Positions 44,814 to 53,339 of a DNA stretch of 64,000 bases are shown here, one piece after another. This stretch comes from Kitasatospora purpeofusca. Its GTDB lineage: Bacteria; Actinomycetota; Actinomycetes; Streptomycetales; Streptomycetaceae. The DNA lies in NCBI RefSeq assembly GCF_000718025.1, contig NZ_JODS01000026.1, positions 1 through 64,000 on the forward strand, written 5' to 3'. A program made the translations under genes and the position numbers. The notes beneath the pieces were generated by a model. The model saw only the letters and a program-made list of their open reading frames with translations. It was not told the origin of the DNA and made no database searches. Position 1 is the first letter of the stretch; each line of letters opens with the position of its first letter.

Positions 44814-45148
44814 AGCTCATCACCGCCGTCATCAAGCCCCACCGCCTGGACGAGGTGAAGGCCGCCCTGCAGTCCTTCGGCGTGCACGGCCTGACCGTCT
44901 CCGAGGCGAGCGGCTACGGCCGCCAGCGCGGCCACACCGAGGTCTACCGCGGTGCGGAGTACACCGTGGACCTGGTGCCCAAGGTCAGAGTCGAGGTCCT
45001 GGCCGAGGACGAGGACGCCGACCAGCTGATCGACGTCCTGGTCGAGGCGGCCAGGACCGGGAAGATCGGCGACGGCAAGGTGTGGACCGTCCCGGTCGAC
45101 ACCGCCGTCCGGGTCCGCACCGGCGAACGCGGCCCCGACGCCCTCTAG
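44810..45148 (+). CDS. glnK: PII nitrogen regulatory protein GlnK
   Basis: PII proteins sense 2-oxoglutarate and ATP/ADP and control AmtB and other targets. The 112-residue sequence MKLITAVIKPHRLDEVKAAL has GYGRQRGHTEVYRGAEYTVD with the T-loop Tyr51, the site of adenylylation in Streptomyces, and the C-terminal GKIGDGKVWTVPVD. It overlaps amtB by four bases, and glnD, the modifying enzyme, follows 149 bases later. Confidence 0.97.
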   Translation: MKLITAVIKPHRLDEVKAALQSFGVHGLTVSEASGYGRQRGHTEVYRGAEYTVDLVPKVRVEVLAEDEDADQLIDVLVEAARTGKIGDGKVWTVPVDTAVRVRTGERGPDAL

Positions 45149-45297
45149 GCCCCCAGGCCCTCCAGGCCCTCCGGCGCCCCACTCGGCAGTCCCTCCCGCG
45201 GGCCTGCGACCCCCCACGGTCGCAGGTCCGCCGACGGCGTTCCGGCGCCGGAACGACCGACCCGCACGACCCGCACGACCACGGACGGGGACTTCAC

Positions 45298-47775
45298 ATG
45301 ACTTCCCACACCGACGACTCCCGCCCGGGCCCGGCCGGACCGGCCGATCCCGCCGCCGCCAGGGCCCGGCTGCTCACCGCCCCCGGGCCCGGCGGCCGGG
45401 CCCGGCGCGCCGAGCTGTCCGCGCGCACCGACGACTGGCTGGCCGCCCTGTTCGCCTCGGCCGGCGCCCCCGCCGGGGTCGCCGTGGTCGCGGTCGGCGG
45501 CTACGGGCGCGGCGAGCTCTCCCCGCGCAGCGACCTCGACGTGCTGCTGCTGCACGAGGGCCGGCTGGACCAGGCCCTGCCCGAGCGGCTCTGGTACCCG
45601 GTCTGGGACTCCGGCGCCGCCCTGGACCACTCCGTCCGCACCCCGGCCGAGGCTCGGGCGGTGGCGGCCGCCGACCTCAAGGCGCAGCTCGGTCTGCTGG
45701 ACGCCCGGCACGTGGCGGGCGACCCGGCGCTGACCGCCGCGCTGCGCTCCACCGTGCTCGCCGACTGGCGGGAGGGCGCGGTGCGGCGGCTGCCGGAGCT
45801 GCGCGAGCTGGGCCGGGAGCGGGCCGATCGGCACGGCGAGCTGTCGTTCCTGCTGGAGCCCGACCTCAAGGAGGCCAGGGGCGGTCTGCGGGACGTGGTC
45901 GCGCTGGACGCGATCGCCGCGAGCTGGCTGGCCGACGCGCCAAGGGAGGGACTGGACGCGGCCGCGCTCCGGCTGGCCGACGTCCGCGACGCGCTCCACC
46001 TGGTCACCGGCCGGGCCACCGAACGGCTCGCCCTGCAGGACCAGGACCAGGTCGCCGAGCGGCTCGGGGTGCTGGACGCGGACACCCTGCTGCGGCAGGT
46101 CTACGAGGCGGCCAGGACGGTCGCCTATGCCGCGGACGTCACCTGGCGGGCGGTGGACCGGGTGCTGGCCGCCCGTTCGGGCCGGGGCCGGCGTCCGCTC
46201 CGCCGCGGCTTCCCGTTCGCCGGTCCGTTCGGCGGCGCGTCCGGTGCGGCCGGACGCGGCGCGGGCGCGGTGGCCCGGGGCGCGGTGGAGCGCCGGCCGC
46301 TCGCCGAGGGCGTCGTCGAGATGGACGGCGAGGCGGTGCTCGCCCAGGGCGCCCGCCCGGCGGCGGACCCGGTGCTGCCGCTGCGCGCCGCGGCGGCGGC
46401 CGCGCAGAACGGGCTCACCGTCTCCCACGCGACCGTGCGCCGGCTGGCCGCCGAGTGCCGTCCGCTGCCGGTGCCCTGGCCGGACGAGGCGCGCGAGCAA
46501 CTGGTCACCCTGCTCGGCGCCGGCGAGGCCTGTCTGCCGGTCTGGGAGGCGCTGGAGGCGGAGGGGCTGATCACCCGGCTGCTGCCGGACTGGGAGCGGG
46601 TCCGCTGCCGGCCGCAGCGCAACGCGGTGCACCGCTGGACGGTGGACCGGCACCTGGTGGAGACCGCGGTGCGGGCCGCCGCGATGACCCGCCGGGTGGC
46701 GCGGCCGGACCTGCTGCTGGTCGCCGCGCTGCTGCACGACCTCGGCAAGGGCTGGCCCGGCGACCACAGCGAGGCGGGCGAGGTGATCGTCCGCGACGTG
46801 GCCGCCCGGATGGGCTTCGACCCGGAGTCGGTGGAGACCCTGGCGGTGCTGGTCCGCCACCACCTGACCCTGGTGGACACCGCGACCCGGCGCGACCCGG
46901 ACGACCCGGCCACCGTCGAGGCGGTCACCAAGGTGGTCACCACGCTGCCCCGGCTGGAACTGCTGCGGGCGCTGACCGAGGCGGACGCGCTGGCCACCGG
47001 CCCGGCCGCGTGGAGCGGCTGGCGGGCCTCGCTGGTGGACGGCCTGGCGGCGCGGGCAGCCGCCCGGCTGGCCGGGGACGCCGCCTCGGGCCCGGAGCCG
47101 GCCGCCGCGCCGACCGCCGAGCAGGAGCGGCTGGCGGTGGAGGCGGCCAGGACCGGCGAACCGGCGCTCTCCCTGCTGGCCCAGGCCGAGGCGGACACGG
47201 CCGGTACCGAGCCGATGGGCGTGCGGCTGCTGCTGGCCGTCCCGGACCGGCCGGGGCTGCTCGGCACCGTCGCCGGGGTGCTGGCCCTGCACCGGCTGGC
47301 GGTCCGCTCGGCGGGGCTGCGGGAGCTGGACCCGATCGGGGCGGGGCCGGTGCTGCTGCTGTCCTGGACGGTGGCGGCGGAGTTCGGCGAGCTGCCGGAG
47401 GCGGCGCGGCTGCGGGCCGACCTGCGCCGGGCGCTGGACGGCTCGCTGGACGTCGCGCGCCGGCTGGCCGAGCGGGACGCGGCGGCCCCGCGCCGGCGGG
47501 GGATCCCGACCCCGCCGCCGGTGGTGGCGGTGGCGCCCCCGGTCGCCTCGGCCACCGCCACGGTGCTGGAGGTGCGCGCCCACGACGCCCCCGGGCTGCT
47601 GCACCGGATCGGCCGGGCTCTGGACGGCGCGGGGGTACGGGTGCGGACGGCGCACGTCTCCACCCTGGGCGCGGACGTCGTCGACGCCTTCTACCTGACC
47701 GACGCGGCGGGCCGTCCGCTCTCCGCCGAGCGGGCCGGGGAGGTGGCGGCGGCGGTGCGCGAGGCCCTGGGCTGA
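45298..47775 (+). CDS. glnD: [Protein-PII] nucleotidyltransferase GlnD
   Basis: GlnD modifies and demodifies PII; in Streptomyces it adds AMP rather than UMP. The 825-residue protein has the nucleotidyltransferase motif GGYGRGELSPRSDLDVLLL (about 65-83), an HD domain with LLHDLGKGWPGDH (about 480-492) and two C-terminal ACT domains (about 640-720 and 755-825). A Gly/Arg/Ala-rich insert (about 295-335) lies between the halves. ATG at 45298 has GGGGACTTCAC upstream. It completes the amtB-glnK-glnD group. Confidence 0.95.
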   Translation: MTSHTDDSRPGPAGPADPAAARARLLTAPGPGGRARRAELSARTDDWLAALFASAGAPAGVAVVAVGGYGRGELSPRSDLDVLLLHEGRLDQALPERLWYPVWDSGAALDHSVRTPAEARAVAAADLKAQLGLLDARHVAGDPALTAALRSTVLADWREGAVRRLPELRELGRERADRHGELSFLLEPDLKEARGGLRDVVALDAIAASWLADAPREGLDAAALRLADVRDALHLVTGRATERLALQDQDQVAERLGVLDADTLLRQVYEAARTVAYAADVTWRAVDRVLAARSGRGRRPLRRGFPFAGPFGGASGAAGRGAGAVARGAVERRPLAEGVVEMDGEAVLAQGARPAADPVLPLRAAAAAAQNGLTVSHATVRRLAAECRPLPVPWPDEAREQLVTLLGAGEACLPVWEALEAEGLITRLLPDWERVRCRPQRNAVHRWTVDRHLVETAVRAAAMTRRVARPDLLLVAALLHDLGKGWPGDHSEAGEVIVRDVAARMGFDPESVETLAVLVRHHLTLVDTATRRDPDDPATVEAVTKVVTTLPRLELLRALTEADALATGPAAWSGWRASLVDGLAARAAARLAGDAASGPEPAAAPTAEQERLAVEAARTGEPALSLLAQAEADTAGTEPMGVRLLLAVPDRPGLLGTVAGVLALHRLAVRSAGLRELDPIGAGPVLLLSWTVAAEFGELPEAARLRADLRRALDGSLDVARRLAERDAAAPRRRGIPTPPPVVAVAPPVASATATVLEVRAHDAPGLLHRIGRALDGAGVRVRTAHVSTLGADVVDAFYLTDAAGRPLSAERAGEVAAAVREALG

Positions 47776-47897
47776 GCGGCTCCTCCGGGGCCGCCGGAGT
47801 TCCCCCGAACCCGGGTGGAGACCGTCCGCGGACCGGCCGGATACCCTTGGGGGCGACGACCGTACTCAGACCGATGCCGTAGAGGACCCGCGACGAC

Positions 47898-49463
47898 GTG
47901 TTCGACACCCTTTCCGATCGCCTCGCAGCGACGTTCAAGAACCTCCGGGGCAAGGGCCGCCTGAGCGAGGCGGACATCGACGCCACCACCCGCGAGATCC
48001 GCATCGCGCTGCTGGAGGCGGATGTCGCGCTGCCGGTCGTCCGGGCCTTCATCAAGCGGGTGAAGGAGCGCGCGCTCGGCTCCGAGGTCTCCGGTGCGCT
48101 GAACCCGGCGCAGCAGATCATCAAGATCGTCAACGAGGAGCTCGTCGCCATTCTCGGCGGCGAGACCCGCCGGGTGCGGTTCGCCAAGAGCGGCCCGACG
48201 GTGATCATGCTCGCGGGCCTCCAGGGTGCCGGCAAGACCACCCTCGCGGGCAAGCTCGGCCACTGGCTGAAGAAGCAGAAGCACACCCCGCTGCTGGTCG
48301 CCTGCGACCTCCAGCGCCCCAACGCCGTCAACCAGCTGCAGGTCGTCGCCGAGCGCGCCGACGTCGCGTTCTACGGACCGCAGCCGGGCAACGGCGTCGG
48401 CGACCCGGTCCAGGTGGCCCGGGACTCGATCGAGTACGCCAAGCAGAAGCAGTACGACGTCGTCATCGTCGACACCGCCGGCCGCCTCGGCATCGACGCC
48501 GAGCTGATGCAGCAGGCCGCCGACATCCGGGCCGCGGTGAACCCGGACGAGGTCCTGTTCGTCGTCGACGCGATGATCGGCCAGGACGCGGTCACCACCG
48601 CGCAGGCCTTCCTCGACGGTGTCGACTTCACCGGCGTGGTGCTCTCCAAGCTCGACGGCGACGCCCGCGGCGGTGCCGCGCTCTCGGTCGCGCACGTCAC
48701 CGGCCGCCAGATCATGTTCGCCTCCAACGGCGAGAAGGTCGACGACTTCGACGCCTTCCACCCGGACCGGATGGCCTCGCGCATCCTGGGCATGGGTGAC
48801 GTCCTCTCGCTGATCGAGAAGGCCGAGCAGACCTTCTCGCAGGCCGAGGCCGAGAAGATCGCCGCCAAGCTGCGCGGCGGCCCGAAGGCCTTCACGCTGG
48901 ACGACTTCCTGTCGCAGCTGGAGCAGGTCCAGAAGATGGGCTCGATCTCCAAGCTGCTGGGGATGCTGCCCGGGATGGGTCAGATCCGCGACCAGATCAA
49001 CAACATCGACGACAAGGACGTCAACCGCGTCGGCGCCATCATCAAGTCGATGACCCCGGCCGAGCGGGCCGAGCCCGAGCTGATCAACGGCTCGCGCCGG
49101 GCCCGTATCGCCAAGGGTTCGGGCGTCCAGGTCGGCGAGGTGAAGAACCTGGTCGAGCGGTTCTTCGACGCCCGCAAGATGATGTCGGCGATGGCCTCGG
49201 GCAAGGGCGTCCCCGGTATGCCGGGCATCCCCGGCATGGGCGGCGGCGGCAAGAAGAGCACCAAGAAGGCCCCGGCCGCCAAGGGCAAGCGCAAGAGCGG
49301 CAACCCGCTGAAGCGGGCGCAGGAGGAGGCCGCGGCCGCCGAGCGCCGCGCGCTCGGCCCCGGTGCCGACCAGGCCCCCGCCCAGGGCGGCGCGTTCGGC
49401 CTCGGCGCGGGCAAGGGCCCGGCCGACTTCGAGCTGCCCAAGGAGTTCAAGGACCTGCTGTAG
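47898..49463 (+). CDS. ffh: Signal recognition particle protein Ffh
   Basis: Ffh binds signal sequences and 4.5S RNA and delivers ribosomes to FtsY. The 521-residue protein has the N domain, G-domain motifs GLQGAGKTTLAGKLG, DTAGRLGID and SKLDGDARGG, and the Met-rich M domain (KLLGMLPGMGQIRDQ to about 430). A basic/Gly/Ala-rich tail (about 440-521) ends in FELPKEFKDLL. GTG at 47898 begins the canonical MFDTLSDRL. A perfect 14-bp hairpin terminator lies about 60 bases downstream. Confidence 0.97.
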   Translation: MFDTLSDRLAATFKNLRGKGRLSEADIDATTREIRIALLEADVALPVVRAFIKRVKERALGSEVSGALNPAQQIIKIVNEELVAILGGETRRVRFAKSGPTVIMLAGLQGAGKTTLAGKLGHWLKKQKHTPLLVACDLQRPNAVNQLQVVAERADVAFYGPQPGNGVGDPVQVARDSIEYAKQKQYDVVIVDTAGRLGIDAELMQQAADIRAAVNPDEVLFVVDAMIGQDAVTTAQAFLDGVDFTGVVLSKLDGDARGGAALSVAHVTGRQIMFASNGEKVDDFDAFHPDRMASRILGMGDVLSLIEKAEQTFSQAEAEKIAAKLRGGPKAFTLDDFLSQLEQVQKMGSISKLLGMLPGMGQIRDQINNIDDKDVNRVGAIIKSMTPAERAEPELINGSRRARIAKGSGVQVGEVKNLVERFFDARKMMSAMASGKGVPGMPGIPGMGGGGKKSTKKAPAAKGKRKSGNPLKRAQEEAAAAERRALGPGADQAPAQGGAFGLGAGKGPADFELPKEFKDLL

Positions 49464-49522
49464 TCCGGCCCGGTCCTGCCACGGTCCTCCGACCCGGTTT
49501 CCCGCCGCCCGCGGGTCCCGGG

Positions 49523-49569
49523 GCGAACGGCCCTCCGTCCCGGTCTGCCCGGGGTGGAGGGCCGTTCGC
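49523..49569 (+). terminator. ffh terminator
   Basis: GCGAACGGCCCTCC (49523-49536) pairs perfectly with GGAGGGCCGTTCGC (49556-49569). The right arm contains the only GGAGGG near the next gene, so that sequence is probably not its ribosome site. Confidence 0.8.
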
Positions 49570-49600
49570 ATGCCCGATGGTCATCCGAGATGATGGTCCG

Positions 49601-50140
49601 ATGCGAGTATCGATCAGGGCCCCGCGGGCCGGGGACGAGGTGGCGTACGCCGAGGCGGTCCGGCGGTCCGCCGAGCACATCGGCCGGTGGAACCCGGTCG
49701 AGCCGGACGCGCTGCCGGACCTGCTGGAACGCCAGGGGCCGGGTCTGCGGACCTTCCTGATCGTCGACCTGGAGACCGGCGGACTGGTCGGCAAGGTCAA
49801 TGTCGCCAACATCGTGATGGGCCGCTTCTGCAACGGCTCGCTGGGCTACGACTCGTTCCTGCCGTTCGCCGGCACCGGGCGGATGACCGAGGGGCTGCGG
49901 CTGGTGCTGGACACCTGCTTCGCCGGGCACCCGGAGGGCGGTCTCGGGCTGCACCGGCTGGAGATCAACGTCCAGCCGGACAACGGGCGGTCGATCGCGC
50001 TCGCCAAGCGGCTGGGCTTCCGGCACGAGGGGTTCACGCCGCGGATGCTGTTCCTCCAGGGGGCCTGGCGGGACCACGAGCGGTTCGCGCTGACCTCGGA
50101 GGAGTGGCCCGGGTCGGCCGCGGTGGACGAGCGGGGCTGA
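49601..50140 (+). CDS. GNAT-family N-acetyltransferase (RimJ/RimL-like)
   Basis: The 179-residue protein resembles RimJ/RimL-type acetyltransferases that use acetyl-CoA: GLVGKVNVANIVMGRF, a central LGYDSFLPFAGTG, and the cofactor-binding INVQPDNGRSIALAKRLGF. It ends in HERFALTSEEW, typical of the group. The target is unknown. The ATG at 49601 is chosen over an in-frame ATG at 49577 because the latter's only upstream purine run lies in the ffh terminator. Confidence 0.87.
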   Translation: MRVSIRAPRAGDEVAYAEAVRRSAEHIGRWNPVEPDALPDLLERQGPGLRTFLIVDLETGGLVGKVNVANIVMGRFCNGSLGYDSFLPFAGTGRMTEGLRLVLDTCFAGHPEGGLGLHRLEINVQPDNGRSIALAKRLGFRHEGFTPRMLFLQGAWRDHERFALTSEEWPGSAAVDERG

Positions 50141-50236
50141 CGGCGGGGCGGTCGGCCGGGCGTCGGGGAGCGGCCCAGGAGTGCTCCGGGGGCGGTCGGG
50201 GAGCGGTCGGGGAGCGGCCGGGGAGCGGCGTTGCGG

Positions 50237-50266
50237 TTGGAGGCGCCGAGCGGATGTCCGTATTGT
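50237..50266 (+). promoter_or_regulatory. ftsH promoter, probably leaderless
   Basis: TTGGAG (50237-50242) and TATTGT (50261-50266) are 18 bases apart. The GTG start at 50274 is eight bases after the end of -10, so the mRNA would start at the start codon. Upstream (50165-50228) GGGGAGCGG recurs four times. Confidence 0.65.
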
Positions 50267-50273
50267 CCGACAG

Positions 50274-52193
50274 GTGACTGATCCCGTGCCGCCGCGCCAG
50301 ACCCCCGACCAGCCGTGGCGTTCAGAAGGGGCCCCGCCCCCGCCACCCCCGCGCCGCAGGATGCCCGGCGGCTGGACGGGCCTCGTCCTGACCGCGCTCG
50401 TGGTGTTCCTGATCAGCGATCTGCTGCTGTCCTTCTTCGGCCCCGGCGGCGCCACCACGATCTCCTACACCGAGTTCAACAACCAGCTGAACAAGGGCAA
50501 CATCACCAAGATCTACTCCAAGGGCGACGCGATCGAGGGCACCCTCAAGAACGCCGAGCCGAAGCCGGACGGCGGCAAGGGCACCTACACCGAGTTCGAC
50601 ACCCAGCGGCCGGTCTTCGCCGGGGACAACCTCTGGACCACCCTCCAGCAGCAGGGCGTCGAGGTCACCGCGTCGCCGGTCGTCCAGCAGCGCAGCTTCC
50701 TCGCCAACCTGCTGATCTCACTGGCCCCGATGCTGCTGCTGATCCTGGTCTGGGTGCTGCTCGCCCGCCGGATGGCCGGCGGCCTCGGCGGCGGCGCGCT
50801 CGGCCGCAAGGCCCCGCCCAAGCCGGTCACCGCCGAGGCCGGCCGGCGCACCACCTTCGCCGACGTGGCCGGCATCGACGAGGTCGAGGCCGAACTCAGC
50901 GAGGTGGTCGACTTCCTGAAGAACCCGCAGCAGTACCGCCGGCTCGGCGCCAAGATGCCGCGCGGCGTCCTGCTCAGCGGCCCGCCCGGCACCGGCAAGA
51001 CCCTGCTGGCCCGGGCCGTCGCGGGCGAGGCGGACGTGCCGTTCTTCTCGGCCTCCGCCTCCGAGTTCATCGAGATGATCGTCGGCGTCGGCGCCAGCCG
51101 GGTGCGCGAACTCTTCGCCGAGGCCCGCAAGGTCGCCCCGGCGATCGTCTTCATCGACGAGATCGACACCATCGGCCGGCAGCGCGGCAGCGGCGGCGGG
51201 ATGGGCGGCCACGACGAGCGCGAGCAGACGCTCAACCAGATCCTCACCGAGATGGACGGCTTCAGCGGCTCCGAGGGCGTCATCGTCATCGCCGCCACCA
51301 ACCGGGCGGACGTGCTCGACCCGGCCCTGCTGCGCCCCGGCCGCTTCGACCGGCGGATCACCGTCAGCCCGCCGGACCGCGACGGCCGCGCGGCCATCCT
51401 GCGGATCCACTCCCGGCACGTCCCGCTGGCCGGCGACGCCGACCTCGGTCAGCTGGCCAAGGTGACCCCCGGCATGACCGGCGCCGAACTGGCCAACCTG
51501 GTCAACGAGGCGGCGCTGCTGGCGGTCAAGCGCCGCCAGGACGCGGTGAACGAGCGCGACCTCTCGGACGCGCTGGAGAAGGTCCAGCTGGGCGCCGTCC
51601 GACCGCTGGTGATGCCGCAGGCCGAACGCGAGCGGACGGCGTACCACGAGAGCGGCCACGCCCTGCTCGGCATGCTCCAGCCGGGCGCGGACCCGGTCCG
51701 CAAGATCACCATCGTGCCGCGCGGCCGCGCCCTCGGGGTCACCCTGTCCACCCCGGAGACCGACCGGTACTCCTACACCGAGCCCTACCTGCGCGGCCGG
51801 ATCATCGGCGCACTCGGCGGGATGGCGGCCGAGCAGGTGGTCTACGGGGTCATCACCACCGGGGCGGAGAGCGACCTGGAGCAGGTCACCAACATCGCCC
51901 GCGGCATGGCCGGCCGGTGGGGCATGAGCGAGCGGGTCGGCCGGCTCACCGCGGTGCCGTCCGACCCGCAGGGGGCGTACGGGCTCTCCGCCGCGCCGAC
52001 CACGCTGGACGCGGTGGACGAGGAGGCCCGGCGGATCGTCGCGGAGTGCTACGACGAGGCGGTGCGGCTGCTGACCGAGCAGCGGGCCCGGCTGGACGCG
52101 CTGGCGGCGGCGCTGCTGGAGGCGGAGACGCTGGACGAGGAGGCGGCCTACCGGGCGGCGGGGGTGCCCCGGAAGACGCTCGACCAGGCCTGA
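50274..52193 (+). CDS. ftsH: ATP-dependent zinc metalloprotease FtsH
   Basis: FtsH is a membrane AAA+ protease that degrades membrane and regulatory proteins. The 639-residue protein has TM1 (about 39-58), a periplasmic domain, TM2 (about 145-165), the AAA module with Walker A SGPPGTGKTLLA, Walker B IVFIDEIDTIG and the second-region ATNRADVLDPALLRPGRFDR, then the protease motif HESGH in AYHESGHALLGML. GTG at 50274 is chosen because the basic Pro-rich N-terminus then leads straight to TM1. It lacks the long C-terminal tail of the main actinobacterial FtsH and so may be a second paralog. Confidence 0.93.
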   Translation: MTDPVPPRQTPDQPWRSEGAPPPPPPRRRMPGGWTGLVLTALVVFLISDLLLSFFGPGGATTISYTEFNNQLNKGNITKIYSKGDAIEGTLKNAEPKPDGGKGTYTEFDTQRPVFAGDNLWTTLQQQGVEVTASPVVQQRSFLANLLISLAPMLLLILVWVLLARRMAGGLGGGALGRKAPPKPVTAEAGRRTTFADVAGIDEVEAELSEVVDFLKNPQQYRRLGAKMPRGVLLSGPPGTGKTLLARAVAGEADVPFFSASASEFIEMIVGVGASRVRELFAEARKVAPAIVFIDEIDTIGRQRGSGGGMGGHDEREQTLNQILTEMDGFSGSEGVIVIAATNRADVLDPALLRPGRFDRRITVSPPDRDGRAAILRIHSRHVPLAGDADLGQLAKVTPGMTGAELANLVNEAALLAVKRRQDAVNERDLSDALEKVQLGAVRPLVMPQAERERTAYHESGHALLGMLQPGADPVRKITIVPRGRALGVTLSTPETDRYSYTEPYLRGRIIGALGGMAAEQVVYGVITTGAESDLEQVTNIARGMAGRWGMSERVGRLTAVPSDPQGAYGLSAAPTTLDAVDEEARRIVAECYDEAVRLLTEQRARLDALAAALLEAETLDEEAAYRAAGVPRKTLDQA

Positions 52194-52318
52194 GCCGGGG
52201 GTCCCGGCCGCGGGCGGTCCCGGTTCCCGGTTCCCGGGCGGAGGGGCGTGCATCAAGGTGACGCGCGCCCCTCCGTCGTTGCCGCACTGCGGCCGCCGGG
52301 GGCTCGGCGGGGCCGCTG

Positions 52319-53119
52319 TCAGCGGGGACGTTCGGCGATCAGGTAGCGGAAGACGTTCGCCATCCGCACCGTCCCGTCCGCCCGCAGGTAGGGCTGCAGC
52401 GCCTCCTCCAGCTCCTTCGCGACCAGCGGCGCCCCGGAGAACTCCGCCGCCGCGTCGTACAGCCCGGTGGAGAGCAGCCCGCGCACGGCACTGTCCAGGT
52501 CCGGGTAGGCGAAGGGGCAGCCGACCCGCCCGCCGCCCGCCGGGCGCAGGCCGGTCCCGGCGAGCAGGTCCTCCAGCGCCCCGGGCGGGCTCAGCTCGAA
52601 CGGGTCGCGCGCGCCGCTGCGCCGGGCCATCCGCCGGGCGACGTCCAGGACGGCCGCGCTCTCGCAGCGCTCCCTGGGTCCCCAGGCGGCCAGCACCACG
52701 TGTCCGCCGGGCAGTACCGACCGGGCCGCCGCCGCGACCGTCCGGCGCGGTTCGCCCGCCGGCGGCGGCTGCTCGAAAACGGTGACCAGCGAATAGGCCG
52801 AGCGGGCGACATCAGCGGTCGGCGGGTGACCCGCGCCGACCCGCAGACCGCGTCCGCCGGCCAGTGCGCGCAGCTCGCCGTCCCGTTCCAGACCGGTCAC
52901 CTGGGCGCCCCGTCCGGCCGCCAGCAGCAGGGCGAGACCGGAGCGGCAGCCCAGGCCCAGCACGCTGGTCGCCGGACCCACCTCCAGCCGGTCGTGGACG
53001 GCCTCGTAGAGCGGTACCAGCATCCGTTCCTGGATCTCCGCCCAGTCCCGGGCCCGGGCGTTGTCCTGCCCGGTGCCTCGGGGTACTGCGGTCGTGCCGA
53101 TCACCCCAGCTGAAGCCAT
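52319..53119 (-). CDS. SAM-dependent methyltransferase-like protein
   Basis: The 266-residue protein has the Rossmann glycine motif VLGLGCRSGLALLLAA (about 49-64), an acidic cofactor-contact residue in VTGLERDGEL and a motif-IV-like GHVVLAAWGPR. This fits class I methyltransferases of the UbiE/SAM type, but the DG/GxG spacing is slightly unusual and the substrate is unknown. ATG at 53119 is used; a GGGAGGC ribosome site lies upstream on the minus strand. It is divergent from proS across 220 bp. Confidence 0.75.
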   Translation of the reverse strand: MASAGVIGTTAVPRGTGQDNARARDWAEIQERMLVPLYEAVHDRLEVGPATSVLGLGCRSGLALLLAAGRGAQVTGLERDGELRALAGGRGLRVGAGHPPTADVARSAYSLVTVFEQPPPAGEPRRTVAAAARSVLPGGHVVLAAWGPRERCESAAVLDVARRMARRSGARDPFELSPPGALEDLLAGTGLRPAGGGRVGCPFAYPDLDSAVRGLLSTGLYDAAAEFSGAPLVAKELEEALQPYLRADGTVRMANVFRYLIAERPR

Positions 53120-53327
53120 CGCGGCCTCCCATCCGGTCTTTCGAGGTGCTGCTCCGAACCCCCCTCGACGTCCCGCCCCACTCCAGCGAACAGCGGCTCG
53201 GGCGCGGCGTCCAGAGGGGTGCGGGGTGGTGCGCGCGCGTCGGGGGCGTGCGCCCCGGTGCGGGACACCGAGGACGGGGCCCGGACGGCGGCCCGGAACG
53301 GATTCGAAGTCGGGGGCCCGCTCCCCG

Positions 53328-53333
53328 TACGAT
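53328..53333 (+). promoter_or_regulatory. -10 box for leaderless proS transcript
   Basis: TACGAT ends six bases before the proS ATG at 53340, and no ribosome site is present, so proS mRNA is predicted to start at its start codon. Confidence 0.55.
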
Positions 53334-53339
53334 TCGCCC

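Noticed and set aside
46937..48331. Minus-strand frame crossing the glnD-ffh junction
   Set aside because: It spans the ends of two well-defined genes and the gap between them, and its product is Arg/Pro-rich with no domain.
53120..53339. T-box riboswitch upstream of proS
   Set aside because: No T-box bulge sequence, specifier loop or terminator/antiterminator pair is visible, and the -10 box predicts a leaderless mRNA.
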